Part shown: positions 37,264 through 45,217 of the stretch, in pieces
Layout: every line of letters begins with the position of its first letter
How positions within the stretch are numbered: position 1 is the first letter of the stretch
Source of the DNA: Lachnospiraceae bacterium
GTDB taxonomy: Bacteria > Bacillota > Clostridia > Lachnospirales > Lachnospiraceae
DNA length: 64,000 nucleotides
NCBI GenBank assembly: GCA_022845955.1
Contig: AP025576.1
Span: forward strand, 5,456,001 to 5,520,000
Direction: 5' to 3'
The notes under the pieces: generated by a model
Databases searched by the model: none
Told to the model about the DNA's origin: nothing
What the model saw: only the letters and a program-made list of their open reading frames with translations
Program-made: the position numbers and the translations under genes

Positions 37264-38976
37264 TTATCTGCCGGCAGCCGTCTTATATATTTCAATATAG
37301 CGATCAACTCTATAAGAATCAAGTTCGCTCAGATACTGATCCCAGCCGGATTCGATGTCACGATCCCCTGTAATAAACTGAACGGTAGCCATACGGACAA
37401 AGTTGTTAAGATTCGTCTGGATTTCCGCATAGTCATCCGCCATGTCTATAGGAATGTATACCATATAATCCAGTCTTTCTTCCGGTATGTACTGCTCTAC
37501 CTTTTGGGTATCAAGAGTAATGCGCTGCTCATAATTTCCGGGCAGATAAATATCCTCCGCCTCAGGAAGCATGGAAAGACGGAAAGAAGCCAAATCCGCC
37601 TGCGGCCCTACTCCCATCGTGCCCTTCTTGATCTCCGCACTCTGATCTTCCGTAACGGAATTCACAATATATCTGGCTTCGCCGCCAAATACGTTCTTGG
37701 TTCCCTCAGGAGCATAATCCCAGCCAAGCCCCCGTTCTCCATACATACGTTCCATATTATAATCGTCATCATAGAAGAACTCATCAATCAGGCGGAAAGC
37801 GGCTTCCGGATATTTACAGGTATCTGTAATCACCGCATGGAACCCTTGTATTTCACCCTCATTTGCATTCTGTCCCTGACGCCTGAAACCGTCCGGCCCT
37901 GCCACAGGAATTAAAATCTGATAATTTTCCGCCTCTTCCGGGTTGTTATTGTCATACCCCATCCCCGCATGATCACATACATACATACCAACCACGTGCG
38001 GTTCTGTCCGGATCGTCTGTGCCATCTGATCGTCCTTCTGGGTAAAGGAAGTACCGTCAATCAGCCCTTCGTCATAAAGGCTCTTAATATAACGAAGTCC
38101 TTCCCGGTAAGCATCCGTCGACGGAGAAAATTCCACCGTTTTCCCATCGGCGCCGAGGCTGAGCCAGAAATCCGGTTTTACCGTCTGGAAAGACATACCC
38201 ATCAATGCGTATTCAACCATCGTATTCCAGGTAGTCGCACCGATCATACCGATTTCATCTTTCTTTCCGTTTCCGTTGGGATCGTCGTTTACAAAAGCCC
38301 TTAATACTTCTCTCAGCTCTTCCGTATTTTCAGGCATATCCAGCCCCAGGCTGTCCATCCAGTCCTGGCGCAGATAGATTTTGGGATAGGCACTGCAGTG
38401 ATAGCACTCTGAAAAACGTGCGAATCCGTAGATTTCCCCATCCGGTGCAATACAGCTCTCCTTATAATTGGGATTCTCATCAAAAATACGCTTCATATTA
38501 TTGCCGTACTTATCAATGAAATCGGTAATAGGAAGTAACACGCCTTCCTTAACCCCATACTGCATAACATCCGATTTGGTAAATACGGTCGGCCAATCCG
38601 TCAGTATAAGATCCGGGTAATCCCCGCTGGCCAGCATCAGATTTCTCTTCTGGAGCGCATCGGAAAGAGGCGTTGAAATAATCTCCATCTTGATATTCGA
38701 TTTTTCTTCAATCTGCTTCACAAACCGATTCTGTTCCCAATCGATATCAGCCCCACCTTCAATCCATACTTTCAGCGTAATTTTCTCATTCATGATCGGC
38801 ATTCCGGTGGCGTTAAAACCTTCCGGTCCGGAAGCGTCCGCCGCCTCAGAAGCCGCTGCAGCAGAACCTTCCCCTCCTTTGCTGTCCGCGCCGGTTTCTG
38901 TTTTCCCGGACGAACATCCTGCTATGCTGATTACCATACACGCAGATAACAGCAAAGCTAACACTCTTTTTTTCAT
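37264..38976 (-). CDS. Oligosaccharide-binding lipoprotein (LplA-like)
   Basis: A 570-residue binder with a lipoprotein signal ending in ISIAGC followed by a low-complexity Gly/Ser/Ala linker. The body is LplA-like (for example KVWIEGGADIDWEQNRFVKQ near the start). AAGGAGG precedes the ATG. The two permease genes lie directly upstream in the same direction, so this importer is ordered permease, permease, binding protein, which differs from the other operons here. With GH95 next in line, a fucosylated oligosaccharide is a reasonable guess for the ligand. Confidence 0.9.
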   Translation of the reverse strand: MKKRVLALLLSACMVISIAGCSSGKTETGADSKGGEGSAAAASEAADASGPEGFNATGMPIMNEKITLKVWIEGGADIDWEQNRFVKQIEEKSNIKMEIISTPLSDALQKRNLMLASGDYPDLILTDWPTVFTKSDVMQYGVKEGVLLPITDFIDKYGNNMKRIFDENPNYKESCIAPDGEIYGFARFSECYHCSAYPKIYLRQDWMDSLGLDMPENTEELREVLRAFVNDDPNGNGKKDEIGMIGATTWNTMVEYALMGMSFQTVKPDFWLSLGADGKTVEFSPSTDAYREGLRYIKSLYDEGLIDGTSFTQKDDQMAQTIRTEPHVVGMYVCDHAGMGYDNNNPEEAENYQILIPVAGPDGFRRQGQNANEGEIQGFHAVITDTCKYPEAAFRLIDEFFYDDDYNMERMYGERGLGWDYAPEGTKNVFGGEARYIVNSVTEDQSAEIKKGTMGVGPQADLASFRLSMLPEAEDIYLPGNYEQRITLDTQKVEQYIPEERLDYMVYIPIDMADDYAEIQTNLNNFVRMATVQFITGDRDIESGWDQYLSELDSYRVDRYIEIYKTAAGR

Positions 38977-39002
38977 AGCTACAAATCCTCCTTGTTTTCT
39001 GA

Positions 39003-39084
39003 AGGAAAATGCGAGTCTCTGCGAGCAGAGGATTTTCCTCCTTTTATTTATCCGGAAACCTTTCCTTTCCCGTCACGGGAAAGG
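39003..39084 (-). promoter_or_regulatory. Two stem-loops before the binding-protein gene
   Basis: AGGAAAAT (39003-39010) pairs with ATTTTCCT (39032-39039), enclosing CTCTGC-GA-GCAGAG (39017-39030). A second stem joins CCTTTCCC (39064-39071) and GGGAAAGG (39077-39084). Both lie in the 135-base gap between the second permease gene and the binding-protein gene. They may be processing or attenuation elements; the first overlaps the ribosome-site region of the binding-protein gene only at a distance. Confidence 0.45.
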
Positions 39085-39111
39085 AGGCTCCAATGATACC
39101 CCCCGCAGGCC

Positions 39112-40029
39112 TTATCCCTTAATCGCCCCTACCATAATTCCTTTTACAAAATATTTCTGAACGAAAGGATAAAGCAGCATTACCGGCACAGACCCCACAA
39201 TAATACTTGAATATTGCAGCAGATATTTTGTTTCCTGCATCTCAAGCTGTTTCGTAACATCAAGCGTCATGCCGGCCGTGCCCATATTAACCAGAATCTC
39301 CCGCAGAACCAGCTGGAGCGGGAACTTGGTATTCGTACTCAGATACATCATTTCATTAAAATAAGAATTCCAGTGCCCCACCGCATACAGCAGGACATTT
39401 ACGGCCAGGATCGGCTTCGCAAGAGGAATGGCAATTTTAATCAGGAATGTAAAATCATCACAGCCGTCCACGCTGGCACTCTCCTGCACTTCCCCGGGAA
39501 TTGTGGACTGGAAATAGGTACGGGTAATAATCAGATTCCAGACCGATATAGAGGTCGGAATCACCAGCGCCCAGATACTGTCAAGCATCCCCAGGTTTTT
39601 AATCAGAATATAGGTGGGAATCATTCCGCCGTTAAACAGCATGGTAAACGTAAACAAAAGCATGATGGGATTACGGATCGCCAGATCCTTACGGGAAAGC
39701 GGATAGGCTGCCAGCACCGTCATAACCAGATTAATCACAGTACCCACCACCGTATATAAGAGGGAGTTGCCGAATCCGGACATCAACAGTTCATGATTGA
39801 GAAGCATCTTATAGCCGCGCAGGGTAAAATCCACAGGCAGCAGAAAAACCTGGCCGGAAAGAAGTGCTTTCGGCGATGAAAAAGAGGCCGCCACCACATA
39901 AATCATCGGAATCAGAATACAGATGACTGACACGGCACACAAAATGTGTACCAATGCCATATATAAGTAATCCTTCGGTTTTGTATAATACCGGACAGAC
40001 ATTTTATTCTTTTTAGTTACCTTTGTCAT
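39112..40029 (-). CDS. Sugar ABC transporter permease (YtcP-like)
   Basis: The 305-residue permease has about six membrane segments, an EAA loop (QESASVDGCDDFTFLIKIAIP) and the C-terminus YFVKGIMVGAIKG. AGGAGG lies just before the ATG at 40029; a start at 40059 would overlap the upstream permease. It partners the LplB-like protein encoded 10 bases upstream. Confidence 0.9.
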   Translation of the reverse strand: MTKVTKKNKMSVRYYTKPKDYLYMALVHILCAVSVICILIPMIYVVAASFSSPKALLSGQVFLLPVDFTLRGYKMLLNHELLMSGFGNSLLYTVVGTVINLVMTVLAAYPLSRKDLAIRNPIMLLFTFTMLFNGGMIPTYILIKNLGMLDSIWALVIPTSISVWNLIITRTYFQSTIPGEVQESASVDGCDDFTFLIKIAIPLAKPILAVNVLLYAVGHWNSYFNEMMYLSTNTKFPLQLVLREILVNMGTAGMTLDVTKQLEMQETKYLLQYSSIIVGSVPVMLLYPFVQKYFVKGIMVGAIKG

Positions 40030-40039
40030 AGCTGCCTCC

Positions 40040-41014
40040 TCACCACAAGCTGGTCTCATTCACTTTTTTGGAAAACATATTTGCAAGCACGATCAATACC
40101 AGATTACATACGGAATTAAACAATCCCACCGCTGTTGCATAGGAATACTGGAAATTAATAAGGCCCCGTTTATACACAAAGGTGGAAATAATCTCAGAAG
40201 ACTGCATATTCACGGGATTCTGCATCAAATATACCTTTTCAAACCCCAGGCTCATAATGCTGCCTACCGCCAGAATCAGCTGAATGACAATCGTCGGCAT
40301 AATTGCAGGAATGTCTACATTCCACACTCTTGCGAAACGGCCCGCGCCGTCAATAATCGCGGCCTCTGTCTGAGATATATCAACGCTCGCAAGTGCCGCA
40401 ATATAAATAACAGCACTGTATCCCATCCCCTGCCAGACCCCCGACCATACATACAGGCTTCTGAAAAGTTCCGGCTTTCCCATAAAATCAACGGCCGTCC
40501 CTCCAAGCAGGGTAATAATATTGTTGACCAGACCTGTCCGAACCGAAAAAATATTCTGCATGATCCCAACCAATACCACTGTGGATATGAAATAAGGCAG
40601 GTAGGTAACCATCTGGACCATTTTCTTATAATGCCGCCCCCGCATTTCATTGATTGCCAATGCAAGCAGGATTGGCATAGGAAAACTGATGATAAGACTG
40701 TACAGACTGAGAATCAGTGTATTTCTCATTAAATTCCTGAAATCCGGTGTGGTAAAGAAATTTTTGAAGTGTTTTAACCCCACCCAGTCGCTCCCCCAGA
40801 TTCCTCCCCGGATAGAATAATCCTTAAACGCGATAATTGCCCCTCCCATCGGGAGATAAGCAAAAATAAGCAGATAGGTAACCGGCAGAACCAGCATCAA
40901 ATATAACTGCCAGTGCCTTTTTACCTCCACAGATATTCTTTTTCCCAAGCTTTTCTTAGCATTCGGCCGGCTGTTCATAACCATTCCCTTCTCCCTGGTA
41001 GTTTTCACCCCCAT
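40040..41014 (-). CDS. Sugar ABC transporter permease (LplB-like)
   Basis: A 324-residue permease with a basic N-terminal tail, six or so membrane segments and an EAA loop (SQTEAAIIDGAGRFARVWNV). GGGAGG precedes the ATG at 41014; a longer start at 41098 lacks a ribosome site and would reach into the control region. It is the first gene of the GH95-linked transport operon and is transcribed divergently from the XRE regulator at 41196. Confidence 0.9.
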   Translation of the reverse strand: MGVKTTREKGMVMNSRPNAKKSLGKRISVEVKRHWQLYLMLVLPVTYLLIFAYLPMGGAIIAFKDYSIRGGIWGSDWVGLKHFKNFFTTPDFRNLMRNTLILSLYSLIISFPMPILLALAINEMRGRHYKKMVQMVTYLPYFISTVVLVGIMQNIFSVRTGLVNNIITLLGGTAVDFMGKPELFRSLYVWSGVWQGMGYSAVIYIAALASVDISQTEAAIIDGAGRFARVWNVDIPAIMPTIVIQLILAVGSIMSLGFEKVYLMQNPVNMQSSEIISTFVYKRGLINFQYSYATAVGLFNSVCNLVLIVLANMFSKKVNETSLW

Positions 41015-41130
41015 AAACAATTCCTCCCTTATAAAAATAAAATGTAATAGATACGCTTCATACGTAATGACGGTATGCGGCGCGTATTTCCCTTCCAAAC
41101 TTCTCTCTATAAATCAGGTTTAAAAGCGAT

Positions 41131-41149
41131 ATACGTTTATGTAACGTAT
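41131..41149. promoter_or_regulatory. Palindromic operator between permease operon and XRE regulator
   Basis: ATACGTT (41131-41137) and AACGTAT (41143-41149) are perfect inverted repeats with a TATGT spacer. The related half-site ATAAACGT recurs at 41179-41186 next to the regulator's ribosome site. It lies between two divergent genes and is the best candidate site for the small XRE protein. Confidence 0.5.
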
Positions 41150-41195
41150 TTTTTTGCAAAATATATGCTATAGGTCATATAAACGTGAGGTGCGT

Positions 41196-41459
41196 ATGAA
41201 AAAAATAAGTTTCGGTGATAATAAAAACGTAATTAATGATAATTTAAAAGCAATCAGGCAGGAACGGAATCTGACCCAAAGTGAATTAGCAGCTAAAATG
41301 AAAACCTATAATGTTAATTTGGATCAGCAAATGATCAGCAAAATTGAAAACAATACCCGCATTGTAACAGACTATGAACTGGTTTGTTTCTGTCAGGTTC
41401 TCGAGGTAGACGTAAATACGATGCTGCAAAATTTCTACAACAATTTAAAACCATATTAA
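41196..41459 (+). CDS. XRE-family helix-turn-helix regulator
   Basis: An 87-residue DNA-binding protein made almost entirely of one helix-turn-helix domain (LKAIRQERNLTQSELAAKMK, then QQMISKIENNTR). Its small size fits a dimeric repressor of the Cro/C1 class. GAGGTG lies before the ATG at 41196. It is divergent from the importer operon at 41014 and ends at its own terminator. It may control that operon; alternatively it is the last gene before the mobile element or a part of it. Confidence 0.85.
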   Translation: MKKISFGDNKNVINDNLKAIRQERNLTQSELAAKMKTYNVNLDQQMISKIENNTRIVTDYELVCFCQVLEVDVNTMLQNFYNNLKPY

Positions 41460-41476
41460 GGAACAATCTTTAATAC

Positions 41477-41510
41477 AAAAACAGCCTTCCAAATCGGAGG
41501 GCTGTTTTTG
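41477..41510 (+). terminator. Terminator after the XRE gene
   Basis: AAAAACAGCCTTCC (41477-41490) and GGAGGGCTGTTTTT (41497-41510) form a 14-base stem with one mismatch, ending in a run of Ts, 18 bases after the XRE stop. Confidence 0.85.
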
Positions 41511-41518
41511 TATCTATG

Positions 41519-41550
41519 CCCGGAAAGCCTGATATTATGGGCTTTCCGGG
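41519..41550. terminator. Second strong hairpin, near the possible element junction
   Basis: CCCGGAAAGCC (41519-41529) pairs perfectly with GGCTTTCCGGG (41540-41550), followed by CTTTTTCTATTTT. It lies only eight bases after the previous terminator. It would also end the minus-strand remnant ORF that stops inside it. Confidence 0.6.
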
Positions 41551-41735
41551 CTTTTTCTATTTTCCAGTGGCTTGGCGGAATAGGCCGCTATCATCTCGCT
41601 TTCTATTGCGGCCATCACATAGTCCCATAGCGGCTCATTTTTGCACACCCTTGTCCGGCCCGTATATGCCAGAACCGAGGAAACGCTAAAAAGTATCCCT
41701 TCCCAGACAGAGCCGCTTCTTTCAGAGAGAACAAT
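41535..41735 (-). pseudogene. Coding-like remnant without a normal start
   Basis: A 66-codon minus-strand frame stops at 41535-41537 and begins right after an in-frame TAA, with no ATG until about residue 41. Its C-terminal half looks like real protein (CKNEPLWDYVMAAIESEMIA). I do not recognise it. It may be the tail of a gene cut when the mobile element inserted or rearranged, which would place a junction close to here. It could also be chance. Confidence 0.3.
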
Positions 41736-41737
41736 TT

Positions 41738-41767
41738 AGCGGGAACCTTTGCGGCTCCCGCTTTTTT
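41738..41767 (+). terminator. Hairpin with T run next to the SprT-like gene end
   Basis: AGCGGGA (41738-41744) and TCCCGCT (41756-41762) form a 7-base stem followed by TTTTTTC on the plus strand. It lies just past the stop of the minus-strand SprT-like gene, whose minus-strand T tract is weaker. Confidence 0.5.
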
Positions 41768-41769
41768 CT

Positions 41770-42381
41770 TTATTCCCGCTCGAAAGCTTCTCCGCAATCC
41801 CCGCAGATTACATTGACCTCCCGCGTTGCCCGAATAATGGTGCCGCAGCAGGGGCAGACATATTTGATGCTGCGGTTAATGGATTTCTTACTTCCGCCCT
41901 TGGTGGTGCCTTCTACCGGCAAGCGGCTGGCGTTGATTTTATCCTCGCCCAAAGTTTCTCTGATCCATGCCTCCGCCTCCGGGGCCAGCGTCGTTACCGT
42001 CCAGCCGTACTTGGCGTGCTTCTCAATGTGCAGGCCATGGGCCTCAGCGGTAGCCTTAAATTTCTGATTGTGGTAGTAGCCGTTGTTGCTTACGTCTTGG
42101 ATGCCATGAACCAGATTGTAGAGATGCGCCATCTCATGTAGAAGCGTGGCTGCCAGCTCGAAGATGGGCCGGTCAAGGTACTCGGCGCAGAGATTGATTT
42201 CCCGATACTTCTCGCCGCTGGCATTCCATATCTCATTGATACTGCACCAGCCATACGCCCCGCGCCCTCCGTCCGGTGATACAGTGATAGCCGGGCGGTT
42301 CAGCTCGCCCTCGTAAAAATGCTCGTTGAATAGGTCGAACATTTCCTCGGTTTTTCTTACGATTTCAGATATTTGCAGCAT
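41770..42381 (-). CDS. SprT-like zinc metallopeptidase domain protein
   Basis: The 203-residue protein has a SprT-type zinc motif, His82-Glu83-Met-Ala-His86 (LLHEMAHLYN), preceded by a conserved region (PAITVSPDGGRGAYGWCS) and followed by a C-terminal zinc ribbon with CPCCG and CGDCG. SprT/Spartan proteins cut DNA-bound proteins; standalone SprT-like genes are frequent on mobile elements of gut Firmicutes. AAGGAGG lies before the ATG at 42381. It is the last of three minus-strand genes that share repeated intergenic sequences. Confidence 0.85.
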   Translation of the reverse strand: MLQISEIVRKTEEMFDLFNEHFYEGELNRPAITVSPDGGRGAYGWCSINEIWNASGEKYREINLCAEYLDRPIFELAATLLHEMAHLYNLVHGIQDVSNNGYYHNQKFKATAEAHGLHIEKHAKYGWTVTTLAPEAEAWIRETLGEDKINASRLPVEGTTKGGSKKSINRSIKYVCPCCGTIIRATREVNVICGDCGEAFERE

Positions 42382-42404
42382 GGTTGCGTCCTCCTTAAAG
42401 ATAT

Positions 42405-42518
42405 GTTTTATTTCTGTGAGTGACAGCTTACACACCACCGGTCAAAAAGCAAGCTCTAAAGGTCTTAAAACATATCTTTTTTCACTGAGGACAGGAAAGG
42501 CCCCGCCGAAGCGGGGCC
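42405..42518 (-). repeat. Intergenic repeat unit, copy A
   Basis: This 114-base unit lies between the SprT-like gene and the next gene and matches copy B (43045-43159) at all but a handful of positions. Read on the minus strand it holds a GGCCCCGC/GCGGGGCC hairpin (42499-42518) right after the upstream gene stop, then an AT-rich part and TTGACCGG before the next ribosome site. It therefore works as a combined terminator and promoter cassette. Confidence 0.85.
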
Positions 42519-42524
42519 GAACTA

Positions 42525-43022
42525 TTATTCAGCATCTCGATTGGCTTGATAGTAATAGCCATGTCCGGTTTTCTCGTCGTCAAAGGTAAACTCGCAAATC
42601 TCGTTATACATGGAACCGTCAAAGTTGAGGATATAGGTGTGGTAGTCATAAGGAAAGGTCTTACAAGTTTCCGCCCGGCATGGTGCGTTGGCTCCGGGCT
42701 CCGTCCAATCATAGTGGCAAAGCTCTGTTTTCTGATATTCTTCCAGTTCGTCGGTATAGTAGTAATGGACGAATCCTTTCTGTGTTTCGTAACTTGCCAG
42801 TTTACGGCGGAGGTGAGTATTGGTTCTATATTCCGCAGAGTGGCATTTCTTTTCGCCGTTGATTACCGTATATCCGTAACTACGCTCCGATAAGGGTTTC
42901 TCAAAACTTTCTCGCTCAATACCAAAGTCGATGCCCTTTCTTTCGCACTGCTGTCGAACATAGCGGAGGAATTGTGCGAAGGTTACATTATTGCGCTCAA
43001 TCTCGATGCTATAGTTTGCCAT
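42525..43022 (-). CDS. Conserved-looking protein of unknown function (mobile element)
   Basis: A 165-residue soluble protein rich in Tyr, Glu and Lys, with no membrane segment and no motif that I recognise. It has several cysteines (CERKG, CHSAEY, CHYDW, CRAETC) and a C-terminal part with FPYDYHTYILNFDGSMYNE. GAGGAGG lies before the ATG. It is flanked on both sides by copies of the same intergenic repeat, like neighbouring genes of the same regulon. A role in transfer or anti-defence would fit its place, but nothing in the sequence proves it. Confidence 0.6.
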   Translation of the reverse strand: MANYSIEIERNNVTFAQFLRYVRQQCERKGIDFGIERESFEKPLSERSYGYTVINGEKKCHSAEYRTNTHLRRKLASYETQKGFVHYYYTDELEEYQKTELCHYDWTEPGANAPCRAETCKTFPYDYHTYILNFDGSMYNEICEFTFDDEKTGHGYYYQANRDAE

Positions 43023-43044
43023 GATGGGGCCTCCTCAAAGAAAT

Positions 43045-43159
43045 GTTTTGTTTTCTGTGAGTGACAGCTTACACACCATCGGTCAAAAAGCAAGCTCTAA
43101 AGGTCTTAAAACATATCTTTTTTCACCGAGGATAGGAACAGCCCCGCCGAAGCGGGGCC
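43045..43159 (-). repeat. Intergenic repeat unit, copy B
   Basis: This 115-base unit is nearly identical to copy A, including the GC-rich hairpin (GCCCCGC-CGAA-GCGGGGC) and the CAGCTTACACACC box that lies upstream of each gene. It sits between the gene at 43168 and the gene at 42525. The shared sequence points to common control of the three minus-strand genes. Confidence 0.85.
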
Positions 43160-43167
43160 TTCTCGAT

Positions 43168-43776
43168 TTATTCTGCTGCAATGAAGCCTTGCTCTTTCAG
43201 GCTTTCGATAAGCGCCGGATTTTCCGGGCCGGTCAAGGTTCCTTCCTTATCTACCATGTAGTCACCGATTTCGTAGGCGAAGCTGGGGGCCGCCTTGTAT
43301 TCCGGCTCGATGTTCGTAAATTCGCTTACCGCTACTACAAGCTGCTTGCGGCGCACACCGGTCACATGATAGGCGGCCTCGATGTACTCCGGCTTACTTT
43401 CCTCCTCGGGATTTTCCGCCGAGATTTCGTAGGTTTGTGGGCTTTCTTGCGGCGCGGCCTCTATTTCCGGCTCGACAGCCTCCACGGCCATAACCTCTGT
43501 GCTTTCCTGTGCGGCGGCTTTGACGGCTGCCTTTGCCGCCCGGCTTACTCGGGTACGGGCCTCCGGGAATACCTCCGGCAGTACGCCTTCCTCATAGTGG
43601 ATTTCAAAGGTGATCTTCCCGTCCATGTGTACGTTGAAATGGAAGTCGGTCATTTCCACCTCTTTGAGCATATCCGGCAGCTCAATATTCTTGTATCGTT
43701 TTACTTCCTCGCCGTTTACCATAAGGCAAACCGGAACCGCGTCTCTCAGTTTCGCTGTGATTTTTCCTGTTTTCAT
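43168..43776 (-). CDS. Protein of unknown function with an Ala/Glu-rich centre (mobile element)
   Basis: A 202-residue protein with three visible parts: an N-terminal region with beta-strand character (ITAKLRDAVPVCLMVNGEEV), a low-complexity Ala/Glu/Val-rich middle (about 80-130), and a C-terminal region ending SLKEQGFIAAE. No catalytic motif is recognised. GTG and ATG starts at 43788 and 43782 are possible; the ATG at 43776 has AGGTGG eight bases ahead. It is the first of the three minus-strand genes and diverges from the TetR cassette. Confidence 0.6.
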   Translation of the reverse strand: MKTGKITAKLRDAVPVCLMVNGEEVKRYKNIELPDMLKEVEMTDFHFNVHMDGKITFEIHYEEGVLPEVFPEARTRVSRAAKAAVKAAAQESTEVMAVEAVEPEIEAAPQESPQTYEISAENPEEESKPEYIEAAYHVTGVRRKQLVVAVSEFTNIEPEYKAAPSFAYEIGDYMVDKEGTLTGPENPALIESLKEQGFIAAE

Positions 43777-43819
43777 TATCATTTCCACCTTTCATGTTTG
43801 TGTTTGGGCTTGTGCCTTG

Positions 43820-43859
43820 TGTGAGTCACAGCTTACACACCACGGGTGGAAAAGCAAGG
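43820..43859 (-). repeat. Intergenic repeat unit, partial copy C
   Basis: About 40 bases containing CAGCTTACACACCAC and AAAGCAAGG match the promoter-side part of copies A and B, without the terminator hairpin. It lies upstream of the first gene of the three-gene set, where no upstream gene needs termination. This supports a promoter or operator role for the shared box. Confidence 0.7.
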
Positions 43860-43933
43860 CTTTTTATAAATTTCAAGTAAACTTTTCATGTAATTGCTCA
43901 AAGTAAAAAATATAAATACCGCACGAATGTATC

Positions 43934-43979
43934 TTGACAAAGTGGACGTTTGATGATATGATGGAAACATACCAAACGA
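43934..43979 (+). promoter_or_regulatory. Promoter and operator of TetR cassette 1
   Basis: TTGACA (43934-43939) and TATGAT (43957-43962) are spaced by 17 bases. The inverted pair CGTTTG (43948-43953) and CAAACG (43974-43979) brackets the -10 and probable start point. This arrangement suggests autorepression by the TetR protein encoded just downstream. Confidence 0.65.
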
Positions 43980-44005
43980 ATGATAATTAGGGAGGTGATA
44001 TAAAG

Positions 44006-44647
44006 ATGGCAAGGAATAAATATCCTGAAATAACTGTTGAAAAAATACTTGAAGTATCACAGCGGTTATTTATGGAAAAAGGGTATGATAATACAACCAT
44101 CCAAGACATTGTAAATGAACTTGGTGGGTTGACTAAAGGTGCTATTTATCATCATTTCAAGTCGAAAGAAGAAATAATGGATGCTCTGGGCGAGAAAATG
44201 TTTTTCGATAATAACCCTTTTACTCTTGTCAAAGAACGTAAAGATCTGAATGGTTTACAAAAAATGCGTGAGGTTATTAAAATCAATTATGAAGATACAG
44301 AGAGGGCCGAATTAAGCAAACGTACCCTTCCCGTATTAAAGAATCCACGTATTTTAGCGGGAATGATTGATACAGACAGACGCTTACTTGCTCCACTATG
44401 GCAAACGCTAATTGAGGAGGGGCAAGCTGATGGATCTATAAATACAGAATATGCAAAAGAATTGTCTGAACTTATTCCGCTATTGAGTGATTTATGGCTG
44501 ACTCCAACAACATATCCGGCTTGCGAAAAAGAAATAATGAATAGGTTTAACTGTATGAGCGCTATTTTGGATGCGATGGGAATACCGTTATTCAATAGTG
44601 AACTCAAAGAGCTTGTTGAACACCGTGTCGAAGAACTTTTGAAATAG
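44006..44647 (+). CDS. TetR/AcrR-family regulator
   Basis: The 213-residue protein has a typical TetR N-terminal helix-turn-helix (VEKILEVSQRLFMEKGYDNTT, ... KGAIYHHFKSKEEI) and an all-helical ligand domain. GGGAGG precedes the ATG. Two small paralogous membrane proteins and a 51-residue protein follow, so it probably represses a membrane-stress or efflux-like response to a small hydrophobic ligand. It is clearly more AT-rich than the chromosomal part of the window, in keeping with transfer. Confidence 0.88.
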   Translation: MARNKYPEITVEKILEVSQRLFMEKGYDNTTIQDIVNELGGLTKGAIYHHFKSKEEIMDALGEKMFFDNNPFTLVKERKDLNGLQKMREVIKINYEDTERAELSKRTLPVLKNPRILAGMIDTDRRLLAPLWQTLIEEGQADGSINTEYAKELSELIPLLSDLWLTPTTYPACEKEIMNRFNCMSAILDAMGIPLFNSELKELVEHRVEELLK

Positions 44648-44651
44648 ATAT

Positions 44652-44677
44652 AAAAGTGCCTTGCAAAAGGTACTTTT
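44652..44677 (+). terminator. Terminator or attenuator after TetR gene 1
   Basis: AAAAGTGCCTT (44652-44662) and AAGGTACTTTT (44667-44677) form an 11-base stem with one mismatch and a 4-base loop, ending in TTTTATAT. It lies five bases after the TetR stop and before the small membrane-protein genes. Confidence 0.7.
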
Positions 44678-44749
44678 ATATAAAGCAATTACATTCATTC
44701 GTCAGGTATTATTTTTAGGTTTTTAATACCTATCAAAGGAGGCGCTTTT

Positions 44750-45040
44750 ATGACAGAGGAAAGATTTGAAAATGCAATGGAACACTTTGGAAATGCAGTT
44801 GAAACAGTCGTTGAAGGTGCAGCAACGGTCGTTGACAAATCTATGGATTTCATGTGGGGATTTCGTCCAGTACGGTTAGTGGGCAGAACACTTACCTTTT
44901 TAACAGGTGCGGGGCTTATGGCGAGCTCTGTACCATTGGAAGAAAAGGGGTATCATAAGACGGCAAAAGCTTGCTTAATCGGTGGAGGTGTTGTTATTGC
45001 GGCACAGATTATAGAAATAGCCGTACTAAGAAGAAAATGA
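44750..45040 (+). CDS. Small membrane protein, copy 1 of a paralogous pair
   Basis: This 96-residue protein has an amphipathic N-terminal region (TEERFENAMEHFGNAVETVV) followed by RPVRLVGRTLTFLTGAGL and two hydrophobic segments ending in LRRK. It matches the protein at 45210 along its whole length, at roughly half of the positions. I do not recognise a family. AAAGGAGG lies before the ATG. A membrane-embedded or peripheral role is likely. Confidence 0.7.
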   Translation: MTEERFENAMEHFGNAVETVVEGAATVVDKSMDFMWGFRPVRLVGRTLTFLTGAGLMASSVPLEEKGYHKTAKACLIGGGVVIAAQIIEIAVLRRK

Positions 45041-45061
45041 AGTGAATGAGGAGGTTCTATT

Positions 45062-45217
45062 ATGCGTAGACTGTGGTTTTGGATGAAATTTGTAGCAGTC
45101 GCTGGTACAACTGCGGTGGCAATTCTTGAAATATTGTCAATCAACCGAAAATACACCAGCTCAAATAGTAGTTTTTACAAAACTACGCCTAATGAAATGG
45201 GAGAGAAAAATGACTGA
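45062..45217 (+). CDS. 51-residue membrane microprotein between the paralogues
   Basis: A short ORF, MRRLWFWMKFVAVAGTTAVA onward, has a basic aromatic start, one hydrophobic segment and a polar tail (NRKYTSSNSS). GAGGAGG lies eight bases before its ATG, and it overlaps the next gene by eight bases, so translation is likely coupled. These signs support a real gene in spite of its length. Its function is unknown; a small partner of the two paralogues is possible. Confidence 0.6.
   Translation: MRRLWFWMKFVAVAGTTAVAILEILSINRKYTSSNSSFYKTTPNEMGEKND

Noticed and set aside
42405..43159. CRISPR array from the repeated units
   Set aside because: The repeats are long (about 115 bases), number only two full copies and are separated by complete genes, not spacers.
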